A stretch of DNA of 64,000 nucleotides, from NCBI RefSeq assembly GCF_007667425.1, contig NZ_VDRC01000002.1, positions 1,079,072 to 1,143,071 on the forward strand. Direction: 5' to 3'. Each line of letters opens with the position of its first letter. Position 1 is the first letter of the stretch. Positions 35,631-45,204 of this stretch are shown here, piece after piece. The translations under genes and the position numbers were made by a program. Below the pieces are notes generated by a model. It was not told where the DNA came from, searched no databases, and saw only the letters and a program-made list of their open reading frames with translations. The DNA comes from Microbacterium sp. 1.5R. Its GTDB lineage: Bacteria; Actinomycetota; Actinomycetes; Actinomycetales; Microbacteriaceae.

Positions 35631-36221
35631 TCAGCGCGTCGGATCGGTGCCGCGCGACAGGTCGTCCCACGAATCGATCGCGTCGACGGGGCCTGCGGTC
35701 TCGGTCGCATGCGGCGCGTCGGTGCGGAAGCGCCGCCCGCCCCGCTTCCACCGGCGCCACGTCATCAGCACGACGACGGCGGCGGCGAGCAGCACGATCC
35801 ACCCCACGAGGGCGATCGCCGGCCAGGCGGAGCGCTCGATGCCGACGACCACGTCGGCGATGGCGGCGCTGCCCGCGAGACCCGTCGTCTCGGTGACCGT
35901 GGGGGCGACGGCGGACACAGGCTCGGTGACGAGCAGCTGCAGCGTGGTCCAGCCGAGGAAGACGGCGGACGCCGCGCCGAGCACTCCGAAGACCAGGCGC
36001 AGCACCGGACCGACGATCGACATCGCGAGCCCCAGCGCGAGCACCGCCAGGCTGAGCGGCGCGAGGAGCGGCAGAGCAGAGGCCCCGGGGACGAGGATCG
36101 CCTCACCGGCATCCGCTCGCTCCGCCGTCAGCCAGGTCTGCGTCGAGGAGATGATGCCGATCGCTCCCGAGAGGAGGAAACCGAGCACAGCGATCGAGCG
36201 CCCGCGTCGCGCGAGATTCAT
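35631..36221 (-). CDS. Trp biosynthesis-associated membrane protein (TIGR02234-like)
   Basis: The 196-residue protein has four hydrophobic segments: about 9-27, 48-68, 75-95 and 133-155. [14 protein letters not shown] after the first segment is typical of the actinobacterial family found inside trp operons. Its exact function is unknown. The ATG at 36221 overlaps the hisI stop (ATGA), linking the his and trp genes into one array. The C-terminal tail is hydrophilic and variable. Confidence 0.82.
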   Translation of the reverse strand: MNLARRGRSIAVLGFLLSGAIGIISSTQTWLTAERADAGEAILVPGASALPLLAPLSLAVLALGLAMSIVGPVLRLVFGVLGAASAVFLGWTTLQLLVTEPVSAVAPTVTETTGLAGSAAIADVVVGIERSAWPAIALVGWIVLLAAAVVVLMTWRRWKRGGRRFRTDAPHATETAGPVDAIDSWDDLSRGTDPTR

Positions 36222-36577
36222 GCGCCCGCGCCTCCGTCGACGGCGTCGAGGTCGGTCGTGTCGAAGCACGTGCGTGTTCCCGTGTGGCAGGCGGGACCCG
36301 TCTGGTCCACCCGCAGCAGGATGGCGTCTCCGTCGCAGTCCAGTCGTGCCTCGCGCACGACCTGGATGTTGCCTGAGGTGTCGCCCTTGCGCCAGTATTC
36401 GCGGCGCGAGCGCGACCAGTACACCGCGCGACCAGAGGTGAGCGTGCGGCGCAGCGCCTCGGCATCCATCCAGGCGAGCATCAGCACCTCGCCCGTGTCC
36501 CACTGCTGGACGATCGCCGGCGTGAGGCCGTCGTCGTTGAAGACGACCTGCGAGATCCGTTCGTCGACCGAGCTCAT
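36218..36577 (-). CDS. hisI: Phosphoribosyl-AMP cyclohydrolase
   Basis: The 119-residue enzyme opens the purine ring of PR-AMP, the third step of histidine synthesis. Motifs are [48 protein letters not shown] and the zinc cysteines CHTGTRTCF. It is the single-domain form; HisE is a separate gene two genes upstream. The ATG start overlaps the hisF stop by four bases. Confidence 0.96.
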   Translation of the reverse strand: MSSVDERISQVVFNDDGLTPAIVQQWDTGEVLMLAWMDAEALRRTLTSGRAVYWSRSRREYWRKGDTSGNIQVVREARLDCDGDAILLRVDQTGPACHTGTRTCFDTTDLDAVDGGAGA

Positions 36578-37335
36578 CGCACCACGACCCCCTCCGCGCG
36601 CAGCGCGTCCTTCACATCCCCCACCGTCAGCGCGCCGGTGTGGAACACGCTCGCGGCGAGCACGGCATCCGCCCCCGCCTTGATGGCCGGAGCGAAGTGC
36701 TCGACCGCACCGGCGCCGCCCGAGGCGATCACGGGCACCGCCGCCACCTCGCGCATCAGCCCGACCAGTTCGAGGTCGAATCCGTCGCGGGTCCCGTCGG
36801 CGTCGATCGAGTTCACGAGCAGTTCGCCCGCGCCCCGCTCCGCCGCCTCCCGTGCCCAGTCGAGAGCATCCAGGGTGGTCTGGGTCCGGCCTCCGTGCGT
36901 GGTGACCACGAACCCCGAGCTGGTCGTATCGGCGCGCTTGACGTCGAGCGACAGGACGAGAACCTGTGCGCCGAAGCGATCCGCGATCTCACCCAAGAGG
37001 TCGGGCCGGGCGATCGCCGCGGAGTTCACGCCGATCTTGTCGGCGCCGACCGCGAGCAGGCGCGCCACGTCGTCGACCGAGCGCACTCCCCCGCCCACCG
37101 TGAGCGGCACGAAGACCTGCTCGGCGGTGCGCTGGACCACGTCGTACGTCGTGGCACGTGCGTCGACGGTCGCCGTCACGTCGAGGAACGTGATCTCGTC
37201 CGCCCCTTGTGCGGCGTAATGACGAGCGAGTTCCACGGGGTCGCCCATGTCGCGGAGGTTCTCGAAGTTCACGCCCTTGACCACGCGTCCAGCGGCGACG
37301 TCGAGACAGGGAATGACGCGGCTCGCGAGCGTCAT
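36574..37335 (-). CDS. hisF: Imidazole glycerol phosphate synthase cyclase subunit
   Basis: The 253-residue TIM barrel turns PRFAR plus ammonia into IGP and AICAR, with ammonia coming from HisH, which is not in this window. [18 protein letters not shown] has the catalytic Asp; [31 protein letters not shown] and [14 protein letters not shown] are phosphate-binding loops. The ATG overlaps the hisG stop by one base (TGATG). Confidence 0.96.
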   Translation of the reverse strand: MTLASRVIPCLDVAAGRVVKGVNFENLRDMGDPVELARHYAAQGADEITFLDVTATVDARATTYDVVQRTAEQVFVPLTVGGGVRSVDDVARLLAVGADKIGVNSAAIARPDLLGEIADRFGAQVLVLSLDVKRADTTSSGFVVTTHGGRTQTTLDALDWAREAAERGAGELLVNSIDADGTRDGFDLELVGLMREVAAVPVIASGGAGAVEHFAPAIKAGADAVLAASVFHTGALTVGDVKDALRAEGVVVR

Positions 37336-38177
37336 CAGAGCCTCGCGTTGTGGATAGCGGTCACGAGGATGGCCCGGGCGCCGAGGGCGTACAGCTCATC
37401 CATCACCGGGTTGACGCGCGACCGTGCGACCATGACGCGCACCGCGACCCACTCCGGGTCGCGCAGCGGGGAGACCGTCGGAGACTCGATGCCCCCGGCG
37501 ACCTTCACCGCGTCGTCGAGCAGAGCGACGGGCAGGTCGTAGTCGATCATGACGAAACGTCGCGCGACCATCACGCCGCGGAGCCGCCGCAGCAGCGTCT
37601 CGGAACCCTCGGCATCGTGGGGGCCTGCGATCAGCACGGCCTCCGACTCGAGGATCACGGGCCCGAAGACGTCGAGACCCGCCTGCCGCAGCGTCGTGCC
37701 GGTCTCGACGACGTCGGCGACGGCGTCGGCTACCCCGAGCTGCACGGCCGACTCGACCGCGCCGTCGAGCGGCACGAGGTCGACGGCGATGCCCCGCTCG
37801 TCGAGGAACGAGTCCACGAGCCCGGGGTACGAGGTCGCGACGCGCAGGCCGTCGAGCTGCGACACGTCGGTGTAGCGCCCGGCCGGGGCCGCGAAGCGGA
37901 ACGTCGATCCGGCGAAGCCCAGTGCCTCGATCTCGCGGGCGCCGGGCATGCGGGCGTCGAGGAGCAGGTCCCGCCCGGTGATGCCGACGTCGATGGCCCC
38001 GGATCCGACATACGTCGCGATGTCCTTCGGACGCAGGAAGAAGAACTCGACGCCGTTGTCGGCGTCGATCACGTGGAGGGTCTTGGTGTCACGACGACCG
38101 GCGTAGCCGGCCTCCGCGAGCATCTCGGCGGCGGTCTCCGACAGAGACCCCTTGTTGGGAACGGCGATGCGCAGCAT
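37335..38177 (-). CDS. hisG: ATP phosphoribosyltransferase
   Basis: The 280-residue long form of HisG joins ATP and PRPP to start histidine synthesis. [20 protein letters not shown] is the N-terminus; [19 protein letters not shown] and the PRPP loop [19 protein letters not shown] are clear. The last 75 or so residues form the ACT-like regulatory domain that gives histidine feedback inhibition, as in mycobacteria. It follows hisE by 38 bases. Confidence 0.95.
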   Translation of the reverse strand: MLRIAVPNKGSLSETAAEMLAEAGYAGRRDTKTLHVIDADNGVEFFFLRPKDIATYVGSGAIDVGITGRDLLLDARMPGAREIEALGFAGSTFRFAAPAGRYTDVSQLDGLRVATSYPGLVDSFLDERGIAVDLVPLDGAVESAVQLGVADAVADVVETGTTLRQAGLDVFGPVILESEAVLIAGPHDAEGSETLLRRLRGVMVARRFVMIDYDLPVALLDDAVKVAGGIESPTVSPLRDPEWVAVRVMVARSRVNPVMDELYALGARAILVTAIHNARL

Positions 38178-38215
38178 GAACAGCCTTCAGTTGGGAGTGG
38201 AGGGGGCGGGGCGCA

Positions 38216-38479
38216 TCACAGATGTCGGTAGACGTCCTGCAGGCTCAGGCCCTTCGCGATCATCATCACCTGCACGTGGTACAGCAGCTGCGAGATCTCC
38301 TCGGCCGCGGCGTCGTCGGACTCGTACTCCGACGCCATCCAGACCTCGGCGGCCTCCTCGACGATCTTCTTGCCGATCGTGTGCACGCCGCCGTCGAGCT
38401 CCGCGACCGTGCCCGACCCCTCGGGGCGGGTCTCGGCCTTGCGGCTGAGCTCGGCGAACAGTTCGTCGAAAGTCTTCAC
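38216..38479 (-). CDS. hisE: Phosphoribosyl-ATP diphosphatase
   Basis: The 87-residue MazG-fold enzyme removes pyrophosphate from PR-ATP, the second histidine step. [20 protein letters not shown] holds the acidic metal site, and [20 protein letters not shown] the second. The GTG start overlaps the rpe stop (GTGA). Its place just before hisG is the usual actinobacterial order. Confidence 0.94.
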   Translation of the reverse strand: MKTFDELFAELSRKAETRPEGSGTVAELDGGVHTIGKKIVEEAAEVWMASEYESDDAAAEEISQLLYHVQVMMIAKGLSLQDVYRHL

Positions 38480-39156
38480 GATTCCAGGCTAGCGGCTCGC
38501 GCGCGGTCCCTGAGCCGGTTGACGGCCGCTTCCACGTCGTCGGCGCCGTAGACGGCGGACCCCGCGACGAACGTGTCGGCACCGGCTGCGGCGGCCTGCT
38601 CGATGGTGGAGTCGGAGATCCCGCCGTCGACCTGCAGCCAGACCGTCGAGCCGCGACGCTTCGCCTCGTCGGCGAGAGCTCGAAGCTTCGGCATGGTCTC
38701 GGCCATGAAGCCCTGGCCCCCGAAGCCCGGCTCGACCGTCATGACGAGGATCTGATCGAACTCGTCGAGCACGGAGTACAGGCCGTCAGCGGGAGTGTCC
38801 GGCTTGATCGCCACCCCCGCCCGCGCACCCATGCTCCGGAGCCGGCGCGCGAGTGAGATGGGGTCGGCCGCCGCCTCGAGGTGGAAGGTCACACTCGCCG
38901 CGCCCAGCTCGGCATAATCGGGTGCCCACCGATCCGGATCGGTGATCATGAGGTGCACGTCGAGCGGGATCGGGCTCGTCGCCTGGATGCGCTCGACCAT
39001 CTGCGGACCGAAAGTCAGGTTCGGGACGAAGTGGTTGTCCATGACGTCGACGTGTGCGAAGTCCGCTGTCGAGATCTTCGCGAGGTCGCGCTGCATGTTC
39101 ACGAAGTCCGCGGCGAGGATGCTGGGATTGATGCGCGGGGCGTCAGGCAGGTCCAC
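38476..39156 (-). CDS. rpe: Ribulose-phosphate 3-epimerase
   Basis: The 226-residue TIM barrel interconverts ribulose-5-P and xylulose-5-P in the pentose phosphate pathway. [30 protein letters not shown] (metal Asp/His), [12 protein letters not shown] (His), [12 protein letters not shown] and [11 protein letters not shown] are family marks. The GTG at 39156 is chosen; it overlaps the rsmB end by 14 bases. It supplies pentose phosphate upstream of the PRPP-using his genes it precedes. Confidence 0.95.
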   Translation of the reverse strand: MDLPDAPRINPSILAADFVNMQRDLAKISTADFAHVDVMDNHFVPNLTFGPQMVERIQATSPIPLDVHLMITDPDRWAPDYAELGAASVTFHLEAAADPISLARRLRSMGARAGVAIKPDTPADGLYSVLDEFDQILVMTVEPGFGGQGFMAETMPKLRALADEAKRRGSTVWLQVDGGISDSTIEQAAAAGADTFVAGSAVYGADDVEAAVNRLRDRARAASLES

Positions 39157-40660
39157 GGGTGTCGTCTCCTTCTGCGGCAGAGGCGCCGCGTCCGTCCGAT
39201 TCTGAGCGCTGCAGGAGCGCGAGGAACATGGCGTCCGTGCCGTGCCGATGCGGCCACAGCTGCACCCGACCCGAGCCGTCGGCGCCCAGGTCGATCGGCG
39301 ACAGCGCGACTTCCGCGAGCACCGCGCGCGCATCGAGCTCGGTGACGTCGGTGCGCCCGCGCAGGACATCCTGGACGACGCCCGTGGTCTCGGCGAGGTG
39401 GGGCGAGCACGTGACGTACGCGACGATCCCCCCTGGTGCCAGCGCCTCGATGGCCGAGGTCAGGAGTTCGACCTGCAGAGGTACGAGATCGGCGACATCC
39501 GCCGGTGTCTTCCGCCAGCGTGCCTCCGGCCGCCTGCGGAGCGCGCCGAGACCCGTGCACGGCGCGTCGACCAGGATGCGGTCGAAAGCCGCCGGGTGCT
39601 CCGCGGCGAGGACTCGTCCGTCCTCCTCGTGCACGACGACCTGGCCCGGGACGGCCTTCAAGGCGTTGCGCACCAGCCCCGCGCGCACGGGCACCACCTC
39701 GTTCGCCTGCAGCTCGACGTCGTGATCGTGCGCGATGGCCGCGAGCAGTGCGGTCTTGCCGCCGGGGCCGGCACAGAGGTCGAGCCAGCGTTCGCCGGCC
39801 CGGATCGGAGCGGCCGCCGTGAGAGCGAGGGCCACCAGTTGGGAACCCTCGTCCTGCACACGTACCTTCCCGCCTGAGGCGCGGAGCACGCGGCGGGGGT
39901 CACCGCCGGGCGACCCGAAGGCCGTCGACGCGTAGGGTCGTCGCGGCTCGCCCGGCTCTGCGAGACCCGGCAGCGCGACGAGCGTCACCTCGGGCGAGTC
40001 GTTGTCCGCCTCGAGGAGCGCGTCGAGCTCATCCGATCGGCCTTCAGCCGCGAGGGCTCGACGCAGCGCACGGATGACCCACACGGGGTGCGCGGTGCGC
40101 AGCGCGAGACGCTCGTCGTCCGACCGAGCGGCATCCTCGATCCGCGTCTGCCACTCCCCCGGCGTCTCCCGGGCGATGCGGCGGAGTACGGCGTTGGCGA
40201 AACCGGCCGCACCGCGTCCCCGCTCGGCGGCGATCAGGTTCACGGACTCGTTCACGGCCGCGTGCGACGCCACCCGCGTGGCGAGGAGCTGGTGCGTGGC
40301 GAGCCGCAGCGCATCGAGCACTCCGCTGTCGATGTCCCCGACGGGGCGGTCGGCCGCCGCGCCGATGATGGCGTCGTACGTGCCCCGTCGACGCAAGGTG
40401 CCGTACGCGAGTTCCGTGGCCAGAGCCGCGTCCTGCGGTGAGAGATCGGCCTGGGCGATGGCCGACGGCAGTATGAGGTTCGCGTACGCATCCGACTCCG
40501 CCACGGCGCGGAGCACGTCGTACGCGACGCGCCGCGCGGGCTGCACGGTGCGCTGAGGCCTCGGATCCCTTGCGTTCCGCCGGTCGCTCGACCCAGCCCG
40601 ACCCCTGCCGGACTGCGCGGCTCTGTCAGCCGGTCGGCGCCGCGCGTCGTGCCCGCTCAT
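39143..40660 (-). CDS. rsmB: 16S rRNA m5C967 methyltransferase (RsmB/NOP family)
   Basis: The protein has 505 residues from the ATG at 40660, which overlaps the fmt stop (ATGA). The N-terminal NusB-like RNA-binding domain spans about 45-180 (ARRVAYDVLRAV, ELAYGTLRRRGTYDAII). The SAM domain has WLDLCAGPGGKTALLAA, ILVDAPCTGLGALRRRPE with the first catalytic Cys, and YVTCSPHLAET with the second Cys. The first 40 residues are basic and disordered. It sits with fmt and priA as in many bacteria. Confidence 0.92.
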   Translation of the reverse strand: MSGHDARRRPADRAAQSGRGRAGSSDRRNARDPRPQRTVQPARRVAYDVLRAVAESDAYANLILPSAIAQADLSPQDAALATELAYGTLRRRGTYDAIIGAAADRPVGDIDSGVLDALRLATHQLLATRVASHAAVNESVNLIAAERGRGAAGFANAVLRRIARETPGEWQTRIEDAARSDDERLALRTAHPVWVIRALRRALAAEGRSDELDALLEADNDSPEVTLVALPGLAEPGEPRRPYASTAFGSPGGDPRRVLRASGGKVRVQDEGSQLVALALTAAAPIRAGERWLDLCAGPGGKTALLAAIAHDHDVELQANEVVPVRAGLVRNALKAVPGQVVVHEEDGRVLAAEHPAAFDRILVDAPCTGLGALRRRPEARWRKTPADVADLVPLQVELLTSAIEALAPGGIVAYVTCSPHLAETTGVVQDVLRGRTDVTELDARAVLAEVALSPIDLGADGSGRVQLWPHRHGTDAMFLALLQRSESDGRGASAAEGDDTRGPA

Positions 40661-41574
40661 GCGCCCGCCCGCAATCCCTCGGTGTCGCGGAGTCCGCGCC
40701 ACCAGTCGGTCGCGTTCATCGGTGCCTTGCCGGCCGGCTGGACGCGCACGACGGCGAGGGGAGCATCTGCCGTACCGATGAGCAGGGCCGTCTTGGTCGC
40801 GGAGAGCTCCCCCGGCTCGAGGTCGGCGTCGTCGCCGGGCGCAGCATCGAGGATTTTCACGCGCTGGCCGCCCACGGTGGTGTGCGCCCCTGGTTCCGGG
40901 GTCACGCCGCGGAACCGGGCGAAGACCTGCGCCAGCGGCTGCGTCCAGTCGAGGGCGCCGTCGTCGAGCGAGAGCTTCGGGGCGAGGGTCGGCTCCCCGG
41001 TCTGCGGCACCGCGTGCAGAGCGCCGGCGGCGATCCCCGACACCACCTCGGACGTGAGGTCGGCGCCGAAGGTCGCAAGAGCCGCCAGCGCCGAATCCGC
41101 CGTCGCATCGAGCGATATGTCGGCCTCGCGCATCGCGAAGACGTCGCCGGCGTCGAGCTCCGGCACGAGCTGGAACACGCTGGCCCCGAGGGTCTCGTCG
41201 CCGGCGATGAGCGCGCGCTGCACGGGCGCAGCGCCACGCCACCGGGGCAGCAACGAGAAGTGGAGGTTGATCCATCCGCGGTCCGGCGTCGACAGCAGCG
41301 GTTCGCGTACCAATCCGCCGTACGCGACGATGACACCGAGCTCGGGGTTCACCGCTGCGATGCGGGCCATCGCCTCATCGTCGAGCCGAGCGGCCCTGAT
41401 GATCGGCAGACCGAGTTCGACGGCGGCCTGGGCGACGGGAGACGGCGTGAGGATGCGCTTGCGGCCCAGCGGCGCGTCGGGGCGCGTGATGACCGCGAGG
41501 ATCTCATGCTCGGCGGCGAGACGCCGGAGTGTGGGAACGGCTGCCGACGGTGTGCCGGCGAAGACGAGACGCAT
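40657..41574 (-). CDS. fmt: Methionyl-tRNA formyltransferase
   Basis: The 305-residue enzyme formylates initiator Met-tRNA using 10-formyl-THF. MRLVFAGTPSAAVPTLRRL is the N-terminus; VIVAYGGL, NLHFSLLPRWRGAAPVQRAL (catalytic Asn/His) and TGASVFQLVPELDAGDVF-like ASVFQLVPELDAGDVF hold the active site. The C-terminal OB-fold ends at RDTEGLRAGA. CCGGAG lies upstream of the ATG. No def gene is adjacent. Confidence 0.95.
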   Translation of the reverse strand: MRLVFAGTPSAAVPTLRRLAAEHEILAVITRPDAPLGRKRILTPSPVAQAAVELGLPIIRAARLDDEAMARIAAVNPELGVIVAYGGLVREPLLSTPDRGWINLHFSLLPRWRGAAPVQRALIAGDETLGASVFQLVPELDAGDVFAMREADISLDATADSALAALATFGADLTSEVVSGIAAGALHAVPQTGEPTLAPKLSLDDGALDWTQPLAQVFARFRGVTPEPGAHTTVGGQRVKILDAAPGDDADLEPGELSATKTALLIGTADAPLAVVRVQPAGKAPMNATDWWRGLRDTEGLRAGA

Positions 41575-41631
41575 GAAGGTGCTCCGGAGGGAAGACGGGG
41601 GTGGAACGGGTGCCGGATCGGTCGCGACCGG

Positions 41632-43590
41632 TCACAGCTCTGGATCGAGGATATCGAGGCGGAGCGAGAGTGTGCTCCGAGACGAGCGGCCCTTGCCACG
41701 TCGCGCGGCGACGGCCTCGGCGACGACAGCCGCACGCAACGCCATCGCCACACGCGTGCCGGCGCCGTAGTCGAAGCGGACCAGCGCCCTGAGCCTCGGC
41801 GGGATGTCGTCGGACTCCACCGGCACGGGTCCGAGCACGGCGTCGGCGGGGAGGGAGAGCTCGCGCAGCGATTCCAACGCCCGCCCGATCGCGGCGGACG
41901 ACCCCTCGACGAGAGCGACTCTGGCGGCCGGGGGCATGTGCAGGGGCGCTCGCTCCGCGAGCTCTGCACGGGCGTACCCCGCCTGGTTCCAGGTCGCCAG
42001 CGCGCGGGCGACCGAGCCGTCGACCCCGACGAGATGCACCGGAGCGCCGGGAGCGGCGAGAGCCGCGGCGTTCGACCACCAGCGCAGACATGCCTCGCCG
42101 ATGCGGAGGTCGGGGGCCTGCAGCATCCGCGGGCCGTCCAGCAGCACGACGGCGCGGTATCCGCCCTCGGCGATCGGTTCTGCTCCGCGCGTCGCCACGA
42201 CGAGCGCCGGCTTGTCCGCCACGCGTTCGACCGGGTGGGCGCTGTCGGCCACGATCACCCGGATGCCGGGAAACGCGCGACCCAGCTCATCGGCGGTGCG
42301 TTCGCTGCCAGACGATGCGAGCCGCAGCTTGGTCGACGAGCAGACCGGGCAGCTCCAGGCGCGCGCCCCCCGGCCGCACCAGCCGCAGACGGGGACGGCG
42401 CCGCGGTGCGTGGCTCCGAGGGGTCCACCGCAATGGGGGCAGCGGGCGGGCGCGCGGCACTCGGCGCAGACGAGCGACGGCGCGAAGCCAGGGCGGGAGA
42501 CCTGGATGAGGACCGGTCCCTCCGCCGCGGCGTTGCGGGCCGAGAGGAAGGCGGACGAGGGCATCCGCTGCGCGGTCGGCTGCTCCATCTCCTGCGGCGT
42601 GCTGAGGATCACGCGGGGCATCACGCGACGGCGGGCCCGGACGTCCTGCAACCACCCGCGGGCGACGAGCCGCTCCACATCGGTGGTACGGGTGTGCCCG
42701 GCGAACAGCAGGGCGGAACTCTCCTGCTCCTGCCTCAGCAGCGCCGCGTCGCGCGCGTTCACGTACGGCGCCAGGGGTTCTCCGAGCAGCGGATCACCGT
42801 CGTCCCAGATCGCCACCAGTCCGGCCCGCACGGGTGCGTAGACGGCCGACCGGTTGCCGACGACGATGCACGGCGCGTCCTCCAGCGAACGGAGGAAGGC
42901 CCGGTAGCGATCGGGATTCGACTGGCGTGAGTCGTACCGCACCACGGAACCCTCGGGCGCCACCCCTTCGAGCGCTGTCAGCAGGCGGTCGAGATCCCGA
43001 TGGTCGGGCACGACCAGGATGCTGGATGCTCCCCCGTCGAGCATGATCGTGGCCGTCGCGGCGAGCAGCGCGGCCCAGCCCTGCACGTCATCGCGCTGCT
43101 GCGGGATCGCCTCGATCGCCGCGCGTCCGCGCTGTGCGAGCACGGCGTCGAGTCCGTCGTACGCGTCGACGAGCTCGCTCGCGGCCTCGCGGGCGGCATC
43201 CGACGGTCGCAGCGGGTCGGTGTCGCCGGTCCACGACTTCTCGACGCGCACCTGTCGCTTGGGAATGACGAGCCGGAGGATGTCGGAGGCGGATCCGGCC
43301 GCCCGGTCTGCGGTGCGTCGCGCCAGCCGGTACAGCCGATCCGGCAGCACCGCGACCGGCGAGACGACGCTCTCGATCTCCGACAGCGGTCGATCCGCGT
43401 CGTCCTCGATGTCGAGTTCCACGACGTAGGCGTCGACCACTCGCCCGGCCGTCCGCAAGGGGACGCGCACGCGCACACCCGTGCCGATCTCGCCGAGCTC
43501 CTCGGGGATCGCGTAGTCGAACAGGCGGTCGAGTTGGGGCAGCGGCGATTCGAGGAGCACACGCGCGATGCGCCGGCTCTGTGTCACCAT
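41632..43590 (-). CDS. priA: Primosomal protein N' (PriA), actinobacterial form without ATPase motifs
   Basis: The 652-residue protein has the PriA DNA-binding N-terminus (RIARVLLESPLPQLDRLFDYAIPEELGEIG) and the zinc-binding region with four CxxC pairs (CAEC, CPHC, CGWC, CPVC). The helicase half is degenerate: no GxGKS/T Walker A is present, and the DEAH position reads IWDDGDP. This agrees with actinobacterial PriA proteins, which are thought to load the replisome at stalled forks without unwinding. The ATG at 43590 follows metK by seven bases; the GTG beside it is also possible. Confidence 0.88.
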   Translation of the reverse strand: MVTQSRRIARVLLESPLPQLDRLFDYAIPEELGEIGTGVRVRVPLRTAGRVVDAYVVELDIEDDADRPLSEIESVVSPVAVLPDRLYRLARRTADRAAGSASDILRLVIPKRQVRVEKSWTGDTDPLRPSDAAREAASELVDAYDGLDAVLAQRGRAAIEAIPQQRDDVQGWAALLAATATIMLDGGASSILVVPDHRDLDRLLTALEGVAPEGSVVRYDSRQSNPDRYRAFLRSLEDAPCIVVGNRSAVYAPVRAGLVAIWDDGDPLLGEPLAPYVNARDAALLRQEQESSALLFAGHTRTTDVERLVARGWLQDVRARRRVMPRVILSTPQEMEQPTAQRMPSSAFLSARNAAAEGPVLIQVSRPGFAPSLVCAECRAPARCPHCGGPLGATHRGAVPVCGWCGRGARAWSCPVCSSTKLRLASSGSERTADELGRAFPGIRVIVADSAHPVERVADKPALVVATRGAEPIAEGGYRAVVLLDGPRMLQAPDLRIGEACLRWWSNAAALAAPGAPVHLVGVDGSVARALATWNQAGYARAELAERAPLHMPPAARVALVEGSSAAIGRALESLRELSLPADAVLGPVPVESDDIPPRLRALVRFDYGAGTRVAMALRAAVVAEAVAARRGKGRSSRSTLSLRLDILDPEL

Positions 43591-43597
43591 CGCGCGC

Positions 43598-44791
43598 TCA
43601 GAGGCCGGCAGCCCGCCGCAGGTCTTCGGCGCGGTCGGTCCGTTCCCACGTGAACTCGGGGAGCTCGCGTCCGAAGTGCCCGTAGGCTGCGGTCTGCGCG
43701 TAGATCGGTCGCAGCAGGTCGAGCTGTTCGATGATCGCCTGCGGGCGCAGGTCGAACACATCGAGGATCGCGCGGGTGATCGCCTCATCCGAGACCTTGC
43801 CGGTGCCGAACGTCTCGACGTAGAGGCCGACGGGTCGTGCGACCCCGATGGCGTAGGCGACCTGCACCTCGAGGCGTTCGGCGAGGCCGGCCGCGACGGC
43901 GTTCTTGGCGACCCACCGCGTGGCATAGGCGCCCGAGCGGTCGACCTTCGACGGGTCCTTCCCGCTGAAGGCGCCACCGCCGTGGCGCGCGGCACCGCCG
44001 TACGTGTCGATGATGATCTTGCGTCCGGTGAGACCGGCGTCGCCCTTGGGGCCCCCTGTCACGAAGGGCCCTGCCGGATTGATGTAGTAGGTGACGTCGT
44101 CGAGGTCGAGCCCGGTGGTCGCGAGGACCGGGTCGATGACGTGCTCGCGCACGCGGGCCTGCAGCTCCTCCTGGGAGATCTCGGGGTTGTGCTGCGTGGA
44201 GAGCACGATCGCGTCGACCGTCTTCGGGGTGAACCCGTCGTAGCCCAGGGTGACCTGGGTCTTGCCATCCGGTCGGAGGAAAGGCAGCTCGCCCGAGCGG
44301 CGCACCTCGGCGAGCCGTTCCGCGATGCGGTGAGCCGTCCAGGCGGCCATCGGCATCAGCTGCGGCGTCTCGTCGGTCGCGAAGCCGAACATGATGCCCT
44401 GGTCGCCGGCGCCGAGACCGTCGAGCGGATCGATCGACGAGCCGTCTCGATGCTCCTGCGCGTTGTCGACGCCGTGGGCGATGTCGGACGACTGCTCCCC
44501 CACCGAGACGCTGACGCCGCACGAATCACCGTCGAATCCGGTGTCGCTCGACGTGTAGCCGATGCCGTTGACGACCTGGCGCACGATCGTCGGGATGTCG
44601 ACGTAGGCCTCGGTGCGGATCTCGCCGGCGACGTGCACGAGTCCGGTCGTCACGAGGGTCTCGACCGCGACACGGGAGCCGGGGTCCTTCGCGAGGAGAC
44701 CGTCGAGGATGCTGTCCGAGATCTGGTCGCAGATCTTGTCCGGGTGCCCCTCGGTGACGGACTCGGACGTGAACAGACGCAGGGCGCTCAT
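43598..44791 (-). CDS. metK: S-adenosylmethionine synthetase
   Basis: The 397-residue enzyme makes SAM from methionine and [44 protein letters not shown] (ATP site) and [20 protein letters not shown] (P-loop-like signature) are all present and complete. It probably begins a new unit: a strong hairpin separates it from rpoZ upstream, and priA-fmt-rsmB follow closely. Confidence 0.97.
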   Translation of the reverse strand: MSALRLFTSESVTEGHPDKICDQISDSILDGLLAKDPGSRVAVETLVTTGLVHVAGEIRTEAYVDIPTIVRQVVNGIGYTSSDTGFDGDSCGVSVSVGEQSSDIAHGVDNAQEHRDGSSIDPLDGLGAGDQGIMFGFATDETPQLMPMAAWTAHRIAERLAEVRRSGELPFLRPDGKTQVTLGYDGFTPKTVDAIVLSTQHNPEISQEELQARVREHVIDPVLATTGLDLDDVTYYINPAGPFVTGGPKGDAGLTGRKIIIDTYGGAARHGGGAFSGKDPSKVDRSGAYATRWVAKNAVAAGLAERLEVQVAYAIGVARPVGLYVETFGTGKVSDEAITRAILDVFDLRPQAIIEQLDLLRPIYAQTAAYGHFGRELPEFTWERTDRAEDLRRAAGL

Positions 44792-44843
44792 CGGTGCTCC
44801 AGAACGGGATCGATCGGTGTGCAGGGAATGATCCCATTGTGAA

Positions 44844-44873
44844 CCGTGCCGCCGACATCAGCCGGCGGCACGG
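44844..44873 (-). terminator. Hairpin between rpoZ and metK
   Basis: An 11-base perfect stem with an 8-base loop starts 11 bases past the rpoZ stop. It can end or attenuate the pyr-gmk-rpoZ transcript. There is no long T tract on the minus strand. Confidence 0.6.
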
Positions 44874-44883
44874 ACATAGGAGG

Positions 44884-45141
44884 TCACTCTGCGTGACGCA
44901 GGCGGAGCTTGTCCTCGTTGATCTCGTGCAGAGCGATGGTCAACGGCTTGTCCTCGACCGAGGAGTCGACGAGCGGGCCGACGTTGTCGAAGAGATTTCC
45001 CTCGTGCAGGTCCGAGTAGTAGTCGTTGATCTGCCGAGCGCGCTTCGCCGCGTAGATGACGAGCTCGTACTTGGAGTCCACTCGGTCGAGAAGGTTGTCG
45101 ATGGGGGGATCGATGATGCCCTTGTTGTGGTGTCCGGCCAT
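44884..45141 (-). CDS. rpoZ: RNA polymerase omega subunit
   Basis: The 85-residue subunit helps assemble and stabilise RNA polymerase. [31 protein letters not shown] is the conserved N-terminal core that wraps the beta' C-terminus; the last part ([14 protein letters not shown]) is typical of actinobacteria. GGAGGTCACC lies before the ATG. It follows gmk by 63 bases, the common bacterial gmk-rpoZ pair. Confidence 0.95.
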   Translation of the reverse strand: MAGHHNKGIIDPPIDNLLDRVDSKYELVIYAAKRARQINDYYSDLHEGNLFDNVGPLVDSSVEDKPLTIALHEINEDKLRLRHAE

Positions 45142-45204
45142 GGTGACCTCCTGATCAGGCGACGGGTTCGTCGCGAAGACGGCGCAATGGGCGCGCGAGA
45201 AGAC

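Noticed and set aside
41619-41630. CGGTCGCGACCG palindrome between priA and fmt.
   Set aside because: Short self-complementary GC strings are expected by chance in this genome, and no regulator link is visible.
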